Shown here piece after piece: positions 52,963-60,162 of a stretch of 60,162 nucleotides of DNA. The position numbers and the translations under genes were made by a program. Source of the DNA: Bermanella sp034112345 (GTDB taxonomy: Bacteria > Pseudomonadota > Gammaproteobacteria > Pseudomonadales > Oceanobacteraceae). The notes beneath the pieces were generated by a model that was not told where the DNA came from, searched no databases, and worked only from the letters and a program-made list of their open reading frames with translations. The DNA is taken from the NCBI GenBank assembly GCA_034112345.1, contig JAWUVN010000043.1:1-60162 (forward strand). Direction: 5' to 3'. The stretch's first letter is position 1; each line of letters starts with the position of its first letter.

Positions 52963-54270
52963 TTAATCGTTTCGCAACGCATTAACCAAATCTTGAGTAT
53001 TTTTACTGATGGATTCAATTGAACGGCCGGTTTCTTGAATGAGCTCTTCTCCTCGAGTTGCTTGCTCTTGAACTTCACTCATTGTGTCCATGGCATTTGA
53101 TGCCAATTGTTTGTTGCGTTTTACCACCTCTTCAATTTCGCTGGTAGAGTTACTAGTGCGCGCAGCAAGCTGTCTAACTTCGTCTGCCACGACAGCAAAC
53201 CCTCGACCTTGCTCACCTGCGCGGGCGGCTTCAATTGCAGCATTTAAAGCGAGTAAATTAGTTTGGTCGGCAATGGCTGTTATCGTATCAACGATATTGC
53301 TGATTTGGTCAGACTGCTCATTCAATGACTGCACAGCCTCAGAGCTACTTTGAAGGCCTCCCACCACCTTTTGCATAACGGTAATGGCTTGATTACCAAC
53401 ATTCAAACCTTCTTGTGTAGAGCTTTCTGTGACAGTTGAGGCTTGCAGCGCTAATTGTGTTGTTTCATTTGCTTTTACTACTGTTTGTGTGACATCGGTG
53501 GCAAACTTAATGATCTTATAAAGTTGACCCTTAGGATCAAAAATTGGGTTGTAGCTTGCTTCTAACCAGATGTCATCGCCTTGTTTATTTTTTCTATGAA
53601 ACTTACCTGCAACAAATTCTCCTTTTCGTAAGTCCCCCCAAAATTGCTGGTAATCACGACTTTGCACAACTTCGTCTGGACAGAATATTTTGTGGGGTTG
53701 CCCTTTAATTTCATCTAATTGGTAGCCCACAGTATTTAAGAAATTGTCGTTGGCTGTAATTACTTCGCCTTTTAAATTAAATTCGATAATGGCTTGAGAC
53801 CGAGATAACGCTTCTTGCTGGCTTTTGAGTTCATGGGAGGTATTTATGAGGGGGCTGATATCGCTGGCAATTTTCACAATCTTAATGACATTCCCCTCGA
53901 TATCTTTAACAGGGCAGTAGCTGGCTTCTAACCAGACATCTGAGCCACTTTTATCAATACGCAAGAATTGTCCATTCATTGGATTGCCTTCAGATAATCT
54001 CTTCCAAAAAGAGGCGTAATCAGGAGATGATGTCGTTTCACTACTACAGAACAATTTATGATGCTGGCCTTGAAGCTCATTAAGGCTATACCCCATAACC
54101 TTTAAGAAATTAGGGTTGGCTTCTAGAATATATCCATCAGTCGAAAATTGAATCATAGCCAGTTGACTAGAGATCGCATCGAGGATGTAAGGGCTTAAAT
54201 CAGGAGAAGCTTGTTGCTTGCTGTGCGAGGTTTTTTCTGAAGGTTTTTTGCTGAAGCCAAACATATTCAC
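52963..54270 (-). CDS. PAS-PAS methyl-accepting chemotaxis protein (BdlA-like)
   Basis: A soluble chemoreceptor of 435 aa with no membrane segment. Two PAS domains (about residues 25-135 and 150-260), each with a YSLNELQGQHHKLFCSS / YQLDEIKGQPHKIFCPD type stretch, precede the signalling domain (tip ADQTNLLALNAAIEAARAGEQGRG). The near-identical PAS pair suggests duplication. It looks like BdlA, which controls biofilm dispersion in Pseudomonas, and PAS with PHKIFC may bind haem or flavin. This role is inference. Confidence 0.95.
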   Translation of the reverse strand: MNMFGFSKKPSEKTSHSKQQASPDLSPYILDAISSQLAMIQFSTDGYILEANPNFLKVMGYSLNELQGQHHKLFCSSETTSSPDYASFWKRLSEGNPMNGQFLRIDKSGSDVWLEASYCPVKDIEGNVIKIVKIASDISPLINTSHELKSQQEALSRSQAIIEFNLKGEVITANDNFLNTVGYQLDEIKGQPHKIFCPDEVVQSRDYQQFWGDLRKGEFVAGKFHRKNKQGDDIWLEASYNPIFDPKGQLYKIIKFATDVTQTVVKANETTQLALQASTVTESSTQEGLNVGNQAITVMQKVVGGLQSSSEAVQSLNEQSDQISNIVDTITAIADQTNLLALNAAIEAARAGEQGRGFAVVADEVRQLAARTSNSTSEIEEVVKRNKQLASNAMDTMSEVQEQATRGEELIQETGRSIESISKNTQDLVNALRND

Positions 54271-54365
54271 AACAGTCCTAAATTAACGTTTAATCCGTTA
54301 AGTTAAGACTATATTTGAATTAATGCTTAATTAAGCAAGGTAAAATGACTGTCGAAATTAGATCG

Positions 54366-56261
54366 CTAATCTCTTGAGCTGAGAGCTTCTAATATGGATA
54401 GAATACCGTGTGCATCCAGTCCCATCTCTGCCCACTGTTCGGCTTGCGAGGCGTGTTCGATATAGGCGTCGGGAATACCCAATATTTTAACTCGAACATC
54501 TAATTCTGTTTTAGCCACATACTCTAATACAGCGCTGCCAGCGCCCCCCATAACCGTATTGTCCTCTAGGGTAATAAAGTATTTATGGTTATCAGCGAGC
54601 TGGTCTAAAAGTGATTCATCAATTGGCTTAACAAAGCGCATATCCACCAGGCTGATGTTTTGTCCTGATTCATTAATGGCTTTTTGAGCTTCATGAAGCA
54701 GTGGGCCAAAACATAAAATCGCGATGTTTTCTCCAGGCTTGATGATTCGGCCCTTACCAATTTCAGTGGTGTCAGTTTGACAACTGACTTCAGTACCATT
54801 GGCCGAGCCTCTTGGGTAGCGAACCACCGCAGGGCCATTAAATTGGTAAGCGGTATTTAACAGTAGCCGACATTCATTTTCGTCGCTTGGAGTGGCAACA
54901 ACCATGTTAGGGATGCAGCGTAAAAAGCTAATGTCGTATGCGCCAGCGTGGGTTGGACCGTCGGCTCCGACCACACCTGCACGGTCAACAGCAAACGTGA
55001 CATCTAAGTTTTGCACGGCCACATCGTGTATTAATTGATCGTATGCTCGTTGTAAAAACGTACTGTAAATTGCAACAACAGGTTTCGATCCTTCGCACGC
55101 CATACCTGCTGCCAATGTAACTGCGTGCTGCTCAGCGATGGCGACATCAAAATAGCGTTCTGGAAATTTTTCGGAAAATTTAATTAAATCACTGCCTTCA
55201 CGCATAGCCGGTGTAATGGCGATCATTTTTGGGTCCAACGCGGCTGTATCGCACGCCCATTGTCCAAAAATATTACTAAAGGTTTTCAGCTTTTTAGGGG
55301 GGATGGCAGGGGTGTGTTCCGTACTCGATTCTGCTTTTACCGGACTTAACGCATGGTATTTAATTTGGTCTTTTTCAGCAGGGGCAAAGCCCTTACCTTT
55401 TTTGGTGACCACATGAAGAAACTGCGGGCCTTTTAAATCACGAATATTTTTTAGTGTGCGTGTTAGCGATTCAACATCATGACCATCAACGGGGCCAATG
55501 TAATTAAAGCCTAGCTCTTCAAATAAAATGCCTGGTGTTAAAAAACCTTTTACATGCTCTTCGGTTTTACTGGCCAGTTCCCATGCATGAGGAATAGTGC
55601 TCAATACTTTTTTAGAGCCTTCGCGCATGGTGGCATAGGTTTTAGAACTAAGGATTTTTGAAAAATATTTATTTAAGCCGCCTACATTTTCGCTGATGGC
55701 CATGTCGTTATCATTTAAAATAACAAGCATGTCAGCTTCGACGTGCCCAGCATGATTCAGAGCTTCAAATGCTTGGCCTGCGCTCATGGCGCCATCGCCA
55801 ATAATGGCTGCAATCTTTTTGCCTGAATTTTGCTTGCGTGCAGAAATGGCCATGCCCAGTGCAGCACTGATTGATGTAGAGGAGTGGCCCACACCAAAGG
55901 TATCAAATTCACTTTCTTTGCGCTTAGGAAACGGGCTTAAACCATTTTTTGAACGGATGGTTGGCAGTTGTTCTCTGCGGCCCGTGAGAATTTTATGAGG
56001 GTAGGCTTGATGACCCACATCCCAAAGCAATAAATCTTTAGGCGTGTCATACGCATAATGCAGGGCAATAGTCAGTTCAACCACGCCTAATCCAGCGCCA
56101 AAATGGCCGCCACTTTTACCAACACTGTAAAGTAAGTATTCGCGTAGCTGTTTTGCCAGTTGAGGTAACTCTCCACTTGTCAGCTCACGCAATTGACTTG
56201 GATGATCAATGCTATCCAATAATGGCGTGTAGGGACGGTCTTGTGGAATTTCCTGGAACAT
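54366..56261 (-). CDS. dxs: 1-deoxy-D-xylulose-5-phosphate synthase
   Basis: Dxs condenses pyruvate and glyceraldehyde-3-phosphate, the first step of the MEP isoprenoid pathway and a source for thiamine and pyridoxal. 631 aa, similar to E. coli (620). The thiamine diphosphate site is IIGDGAMSAGQAFEALNHAG with the following LNDNDMAISENVGG; the transketolase region has DRAGVVGADGPTHAGAYD. It is the last gene of xseB-ispA-dxs, 144 nt after ispA. Confidence 0.98.
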   Translation of the reverse strand: MFQEIPQDRPYTPLLDSIDHPSQLRELTSGELPQLAKQLREYLLYSVGKSGGHFGAGLGVVELTIALHYAYDTPKDLLLWDVGHQAYPHKILTGRREQLPTIRSKNGLSPFPKRKESEFDTFGVGHSSTSISAALGMAISARKQNSGKKIAAIIGDGAMSAGQAFEALNHAGHVEADMLVILNDNDMAISENVGGLNKYFSKILSSKTYATMREGSKKVLSTIPHAWELASKTEEHVKGFLTPGILFEELGFNYIGPVDGHDVESLTRTLKNIRDLKGPQFLHVVTKKGKGFAPAEKDQIKYHALSPVKAESSTEHTPAIPPKKLKTFSNIFGQWACDTAALDPKMIAITPAMREGSDLIKFSEKFPERYFDVAIAEQHAVTLAAGMACEGSKPVVAIYSTFLQRAYDQLIHDVAVQNLDVTFAVDRAGVVGADGPTHAGAYDISFLRCIPNMVVATPSDENECRLLLNTAYQFNGPAVVRYPRGSANGTEVSCQTDTTEIGKGRIIKPGENIAILCFGPLLHEAQKAINESGQNISLVDMRFVKPIDESLLDQLADNHKYFITLEDNTVMGGAGSAVLEYVAKTELDVRVKILGIPDAYIEHASQAEQWAEMGLDAHGILSILEALSSRD

Positions 56262-56405
56262 CTGTTACCCAGTCGTGGAGAATATAAAAAGTGTAGAAAT
56301 TAACGGCGCTATTCTACCCAGATAGCCCCTAAAAAGTAACTGTAAACACTCGTTAGCTTAGATTAATTAGGGGGATATGGGGGTTAATTAGGGGTAAATA
56401 GCCGG

Positions 56406-57293
56406 TTAATTCACACGGCTGATAATATAATCGGCAATCCCTTTTAATGGCTCTACATTGCCACTTAAAGGTTGAAGTGCATTAAGGGCTTGCTGATGGA
56501 GGTCTTCGGCTTTCTGTTTTGCCCCTTTCAGTCCCAATAATGCCACATAGGTTGGTTTGTTTAGCGCGATGTCTGCCCCCTGAGTTTTCCCCAGGGTTTT
56601 AGTGTCGCTGACCACATCTAGAATATCGTCTTGCACCTGAAATGCTAAGCCGATGGCCTTTGCATAAAGGGTTAAGGCATCCAGTTCTGCTTGCGTGATA
56701 TCGGTTTTGCAGTGTGCGCCCATTAGCACGCTGGCTAAAATCAGCGCGCCTGTTTTATGGTTGTGCATATTTTCTAAGTAATCAATATCAACGGTTTGGT
56801 TGACTGCCGATAAATCCAAACTTTGGCCCCCTGCCATACCATATAAACCACTATTGCGTGCCAAAATATTAAGCATGCTTAGTTGTTGTGTGGCAGATAG
56901 ACCCGTAATAGGTTGGCTTAAAATATCAAACGCCTGAGTTTGTAAGGCATCGCCAGCTAATATAGCCGTGGCTTCATCAAACTGAATGTGACAGGTGGGT
57001 TTGCCTCTGCGCAAATCGTCGTCATCCATAGCTGGGAGATCATCATGCACCAACGAATAAGCATGTACCATTTCCACGGCAATAGCAGGGACGTCAGCGT
57101 GTTCTAAATTGCCATTACAGGCTTGTGCTGCAGCGTATACCAGCATTGGACGAACACGTTTTCCGCCATTTAACATGCTGTAATTCATGGCAAGCTGCAG
57201 CTGCTTAGCATCGGCATCCTGGGTATTTGAATGAGATTCCAATACCTGAGAAAAGCGCTCAAGACACCACTGGCTAAAAGAAGGGAACGGCAT
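56406..57293 (-). CDS. ispA: Farnesyl diphosphate synthase
   Basis: IspA makes geranyl and then farnesyl diphosphate from IPP and DMAPP. 295 aa. First aspartate-rich motif DDLPAMDDDDLRRGKPT and second motif QVQDDILD are both present. It starts 2 nt after the xseB stop and belongs to the conserved xseB-ispA-dxs unit. Confidence 0.97.
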   Translation of the reverse strand: MPFPSFSQWCLERFSQVLESHSNTQDADAKQLQLAMNYSMLNGGKRVRPMLVYAAAQACNGNLEHADVPAIAVEMVHAYSLVHDDLPAMDDDDLRRGKPTCHIQFDEATAILAGDALQTQAFDILSQPITGLSATQQLSMLNILARNSGLYGMAGGQSLDLSAVNQTVDIDYLENMHNHKTGALILASVLMGAHCKTDITQAELDALTLYAKAIGLAFQVQDDILDVVSDTKTLGKTQGADIALNKPTYVALLGLKGAKQKAEDLHQQALNALQPLSGNVEPLKGIADYIISRVN

Positions 57294-57295
57294 TA

Positions 57296-57550
57296 TTACG
57301 CATCACCCTCTGACGGCTCTTGGTTCGCAAAATGCTGTGCCTGGCTTTGGCCATTTTGCTCAACCAATACTTGTACCTTTTGCTCAGCTTCGGTTAATGC
57401 TTTTTGGCATTGGCGAGTCAAATTAACACCTTGTTCAAAGGCTTGAAGCGACTGTTCAAGGGTGAATTCACTGTTCTCAAGTTTTTCTACCAAGGCTTCA
57501 AGTTGAGATAGTGATTGTTCAAAGTCTACTGGGGCAGGTTGATCAGCCAT
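57296..57550 (-). CDS. xseB: Exodeoxyribonuclease VII small subunit
   Basis: XseB is the small subunit of exonuclease VII. 84 aa from the ATG at 57550, with FEQSLSQLEALVEKLENSE, then LEQSLQAFEQGVNL, the conserved helical hairpin. The open frame extends to 57736, but the ATG at 57550 follows an AGGAT site and is the family start. First gene of the leftward unit with ispA and dxs. Confidence 0.96.
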   Translation of the reverse strand: MADQPAPVDFEQSLSQLEALVEKLENSEFTLEQSLQAFEQGVNLTRQCQKALTEAEQKVQVLVEQNGQSQAQHFANQEPSEGDA

Positions 57551-57762
57551 GAAAAATCCTATTGTGAACGGCATTGGCCGTTGGGTGTTGTTCGTGATTA
57601 GGCGCAATTGTAGCGCATAAGGCCGTGCAAACTGAAATTCTCTGTCTAAACTAAAAAAATAAGGTCTATAAATGTACAATTTTTGAAATAAATTGCATGG
57701 GCGCCAACTGACTATTTTGATCGGCGCAACTGACAATTTGATAGGGAATTCGAGGTAGTAAA
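57551..57762. promoter_or_regulatory. Divergent promoter region, xseB / pomA
   Basis: 212 nt between the leftward xseB operon and the rightward pomA operon. It must hold both promoters. GAGG at 57752-57755 is the pomA ribosome site. I cannot identify a sigma-28 consensus. Confidence 0.5.
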
Positions 57763-58521
57763 GTGGATTTAGCGACGATTGTCGGATTAATTGGTTGTTG
57801 GGTTATCGTAATATTTGCGATGGTGCTGGGTGGCGATCCTGCCATGTTTGTGAATGTCCCTTCTTTATTGATCGTAGTAGGCGGCTCTATCTTTGCCGTG
57901 TTAATGAAATACGAACTGGGCCAATTCTTATCAGCCGGTAAAATTGCCGCTAAAGCCTTTAGTTTTAAACTTCCTAAACCTGATGCCATGATTGACGAAA
58001 TCGTTGAGCTTGCTGGCGACGCCCGTAAAAACGGATTACTTGCATTAGAAGGTAAAGAAGTGAGCTATGACTTTCTTGCTAAAGGCATTCAGCTATTGGT
58101 GGATGGTCACGACCCAGACGTCGTAAAAGCGCTATTGGGCAAAGACATGAAATTGGCTGCCGACCGACATAAGATAGGCACCACAATATTCTTTCAAATG
58201 GGCGATACCGGCCCAGCTATGGGTATGATCGGAACATTAATTGGTCTGGTTGCGATGTTAGCTAACATGGATGATCCAAAATCAATTGGTCCATCAATGG
58301 CTGTCGCGCTATTAACTACGTTATACGGCGCTATGATGGCCAACATGTTATGTATTCCAATTGGCGATAAATGTGTTCTACGCATGGATGAAGAAGGTCG
58401 TTTGCAAGCTATGGTGCTGGATGCACTACTGGCGATACAGGCGGGTCAAAACCCACGGGTGATAGAGTCAATTTTAAGAACTTACTTACCCGAATCAAAA
58501 CGTGGTGACGAAGGCGAGTAG
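57763..58521 (+). CDS. pomA: Flagellar motor stator protein PomA (MotA family)
   Basis: PomA forms, with PomB, the sodium-driven stator. 252 aa, four membrane helices (about residues 4-22, 28-46, 148-167 and 178-198), with the cytoplasmic loop between helices two and three. The stretch MGMIGTLIGLVAMLANMDDP is the typical PomA/MotA segment. GTG start with GAGG 7 nt upstream. The sodium assignment follows PomA-like sequence and is not proven. Confidence 0.95.
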   Translation: MDLATIVGLIGCWVIVIFAMVLGGDPAMFVNVPSLLIVVGGSIFAVLMKYELGQFLSAGKIAAKAFSFKLPKPDAMIDEIVELAGDARKNGLLALEGKEVSYDFLAKGIQLLVDGHDPDVVKALLGKDMKLAADRHKIGTTIFFQMGDTGPAMGMIGTLIGLVAMLANMDDPKSIGPSMAVALLTTLYGAMMANMLCIPIGDKCVLRMDEEGRLQAMVLDALLAIQAGQNPRVIESILRTYLPESKRGDEGE

Positions 58522-58556
58522 CCTGATGTTCAAGATGAGTCATAGGGAGCACTGCC

Positions 58557-59567
58557 ATGGCAGATGAAGATGACGAACACGAATGTCCGGACTGTCCTGC
58601 CGGACTGCCTGCATGGCTAGCCACATTCGGTGACCTTATGTCGCTGCTTATGTGCTTCTTTGTATTATTATTATCATTTGCTGAAATGGATGCGCTAAAA
58701 TTTAAGCGTTTAGCGGGTGAGTTACGCATGGCGTTTGGTGTGCAAACTGTCATAAATGCCGACGACCCTCCGAAAGGCACAAGTGTAATTGCTAAGCACT
58801 TTAGTCCCTCGATTCCCGAGCCTACACCCATCAATGAAATTAGGCAGAAAACCTCGGATGTCACCAAAAGCTCACTAGAAGTGCTGTGCCAAGATGCCGT
58901 AACCGCTCAAGAAGAAGCGCAGGGTGACAGCGGAAAGCAAACGCGTGAAATAGTTGTGCCTAAGAATTCCACCGCAGAAGCGGAAGCCAAAGCGGCAGAA
59001 GAAGCAGAAGACACTGCCTTAGAGATTGCCAGTGAATTAGAGCAAGAAATCAGTAAAGGACAGGTAGAGCTAGAAACACAGGGCAGTAAAATTGTGATTC
59101 GAATACGTGAGAATGGATCGTTCAAAGGGGGCAGTGCTTATGTCACCGATGAGTTTTTACCTGTGTTAGACAATATACGGGAAGTCTTAGTGGAAGTGCC
59201 TGGGCGCATCAGTGTAGAAGGGCATACAGACAATACACCTCTTGGGCGAGGTGGCCGCTATAACAATAACTGGGATTTAAGCGCCGCCCGAGCGGCATCG
59301 GTGGCCGAGCAATTATTTATCGCTCCTGAGATGGATGAAACCCGCTTTATGGTAGTGGGTCACGGTAGTGTTAGGCCATTGATTGATAATAAAACCGCTG
59401 AAAATCGATCTAAAAATCGTCGTGTAGAAATTATTATAGTGAAAAGTGCAGGGTTAGATAATGACGATGAGCCAGAAATAGATACCGAAAATGGCAACTC
59501 GCCGTTTGAAGATCAATTAAATGCACGACCAGAAGATTTTGAATTAGATCCAGACGAAGTGTTTTAA
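58557..59567 (+). CDS. pomB: Flagellar motor stator protein PomB (MotB family)
   Basis: 336 aa. A short cytoplasmic start (DEDDEHECPDCPAGLP) precedes one membrane helix with the ion-binding Asp in ATFGDLMSLLMCFF (near residue 24). The long linker is acidic and Ala-rich. The C-terminal OmpA-like peptidoglycan-binding domain has VEGHTDNTPLG and NWDLSAARAASVAE. It begins 35 nt after pomA; the next gene begins 40 nt later. Confidence 0.95.
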   Translation: MADEDDEHECPDCPAGLPAWLATFGDLMSLLMCFFVLLLSFAEMDALKFKRLAGELRMAFGVQTVINADDPPKGTSVIAKHFSPSIPEPTPINEIRQKTSDVTKSSLEVLCQDAVTAQEEAQGDSGKQTREIVVPKNSTAEAEAKAAEEAEDTALEIASELEQEISKGQVELETQGSKIVIRIRENGSFKGGSAYVTDEFLPVLDNIREVLVEVPGRISVEGHTDNTPLGRGGRYNNNWDLSAARAASVAEQLFIAPEMDETRFMVVGHGSVRPLIDNKTAENRSKNRRVEIIIVKSAGLDNDDEPEIDTENGNSPFEDQLNARPEDFELDPDEVF

Positions 59568-59607
59568 AATACAAACAGCTGAGTCTTAAGAGGGTGTTTA
59601 AAGAATA

Positions 59608-60159
59608 ATGACTGAAGAAGAAGAGCGTCGTAGATACTTTCGAATTGATGATGAAGTGGCCATCAGTTTTACTTTATTAGAAGACGAAAGCGTATCTGAT
59701 GCAGAAAGTCTAAATGAAGAATTTCATATGAGCCTTGAAGTTCAAATTCGTCATGCCATGGTAGATATTCGCAGCCAAAACTCTAAAGTGGCGCAGGTCC
59801 TAGACTTGATGAATCAAAAGATTAATTTGATGCGAACAACGGACTCTGTCGAAGGTTCAAGCCCTGTATTAAAAGGTGCGAACCTTAGCGCCTGTGGTGT
59901 TGCATTCTCTTGGCATGAGTCCTTACCCATTAACCAGCAGTTAATGGTTAGTATGTATTTACAGCCCAATCATGAATTGATCCGAACAGAAGCACATGTA
60001 GCAGCTGTCACGCGTAATGATAGCGATGGAGTAGATCCAAATGATGCTTACGTGGTGCGATTAGACTTTGATAATATTCAAAAAAATTATCAAGAGGTGT
60101 TAATACAGCATGTGGTACAAAGGCAGGGTTATCAGCTACGTAAAAAGTTAGATAACTAG
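59608..60159 (+). CDS. PilZ-domain protein beside the stator genes
   Basis: 183 aa. The PilZ pattern is visible: Arg-rich start RRRYFRIDDEV (RxxxR) and NLSACG (NxSxxG) near residue 93, with the rest of a beta-barrel. An inserted helical segment (about 40-75) lies between the two motifs. It follows pomB in the same direction after 40 nt, so probably one transcript. The simplest reading is a c-di-GMP-responsive stator or flagellar brake, in the manner of YcgR or FlgZ; this is inference. No N-terminal YcgR domain was seen. Confidence 0.9.
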   Translation: MTEEEERRRYFRIDDEVAISFTLLEDESVSDAESLNEEFHMSLEVQIRHAMVDIRSQNSKVAQVLDLMNQKINLMRTTDSVEGSSPVLKGANLSACGVAFSWHESLPINQQLMVSMYLQPNHELIRTEAHVAAVTRNDSDGVDPNDAYVVRLDFDNIQKNYQEVLIQHVVQRQGYQLRKKLDN

Positions 60160-60162
60160 ATC

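Noticed and set aside
57551..57762. Flagellar sigma-28 promoter for pomA
   Set aside because: No TAAA-N15-GCCGATAA-like match could be found by eye.

Overview
This window reads as a chromosomal segment of a free-living, AT-rich gammaproteobacterium, most likely a marine member of the Oceanospirillales. The evidence is gene content and order: leuS-lptE-holA, miaB-ybeZ-ybeY-corC-lnt, minC-minD-minE, xseB-ispA-dxs, a sodium-type flagellar stator pair (pomA/pomB), a PilH-like regulator, OMPLA and an AbgT transporter. The taxonomic placement is inference from recognised proteins, not from a search. I see no rRNA, tRNA, insertion sequence, prophage, integron or CRISPR array.

Layout. 1-482 is the start of an unrecognised gene that runs off the left edge. 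718-4968 is leuS-lptE-holA, transcribed leftwards. 5178-8078 holds three rightward genes: a chemoreceptor with a C-terminal PilZ domain, a di-haem cytochrome c and an unknown protein. They separate leuS from lnt. 8118-13494 is miaB-ybeZ-ybeY-corC-lnt, leftwards. 13837-21244 mixes small unknowns, a lipoprotein, thiolase, phospholipase A1 (pldA), mtnA and a second chemoreceptor. 21462-24095 is minCDE, preceded by a DUF1244-HopJ two-domain protein. 24361-29760 contains several proteins I cannot name, a flavodoxin, a PilH-like response regulator, a DUF481 outer-membrane protein and a TetR regulator. 30448-33865 is an AbgT transporter followed by small DUF2788, DUF4404, CBS and membrane proteins. 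34374-39161 holds an unknown YRGQ-repeat protein, a CHASE2 adenylate cyclase, and a membrane-tethered thioredoxin-like protein overlapping a third chemoreceptor. 39212-40702 is an alanine/glycine:cation symporter. 41192-42937 pairs a SAM methyltransferase with a soluble aminoacyl-PG-synthase-type (DUF2156) transferase. 43099-48266 has a TonB-dependent receptor, a bicupin, a glycosyltransferase and a fatty-acid-hydroxylase-type membrane oxygenase. 48729-54270 has pgpA, a 7TMR-DISM histidine kinase, a zinc peptidase, a retropepsin-like protease and a BdlA-like PAS-PAS chemoreceptor. 54366-57550 is xseB-ispA-dxs, and 57763-60159 is pomA-pomB-PilZ.

How the genes fit together. The core genes cover envelope assembly (lptE, lnt, pgpA), isoprenoid precursors (dxs, ispA), cell division (min) and RNA maturation (miaB, ybeY). 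The accessory theme is motility and second messengers: four chemoreceptors of different architecture, two PilZ proteins (one fused to a chemoreceptor, one beside the stator), an adenylate cyclase and a PilH-like regulator. The parts most worth a second look are the methyltransferase/DUF2156 pair, the DUF1244-HopJ fusion, the thioredoxin-like/chemoreceptor overlap, a structured non-coding element at 33872-33964, and a 27-bp perfect hairpin at 29780-29837.
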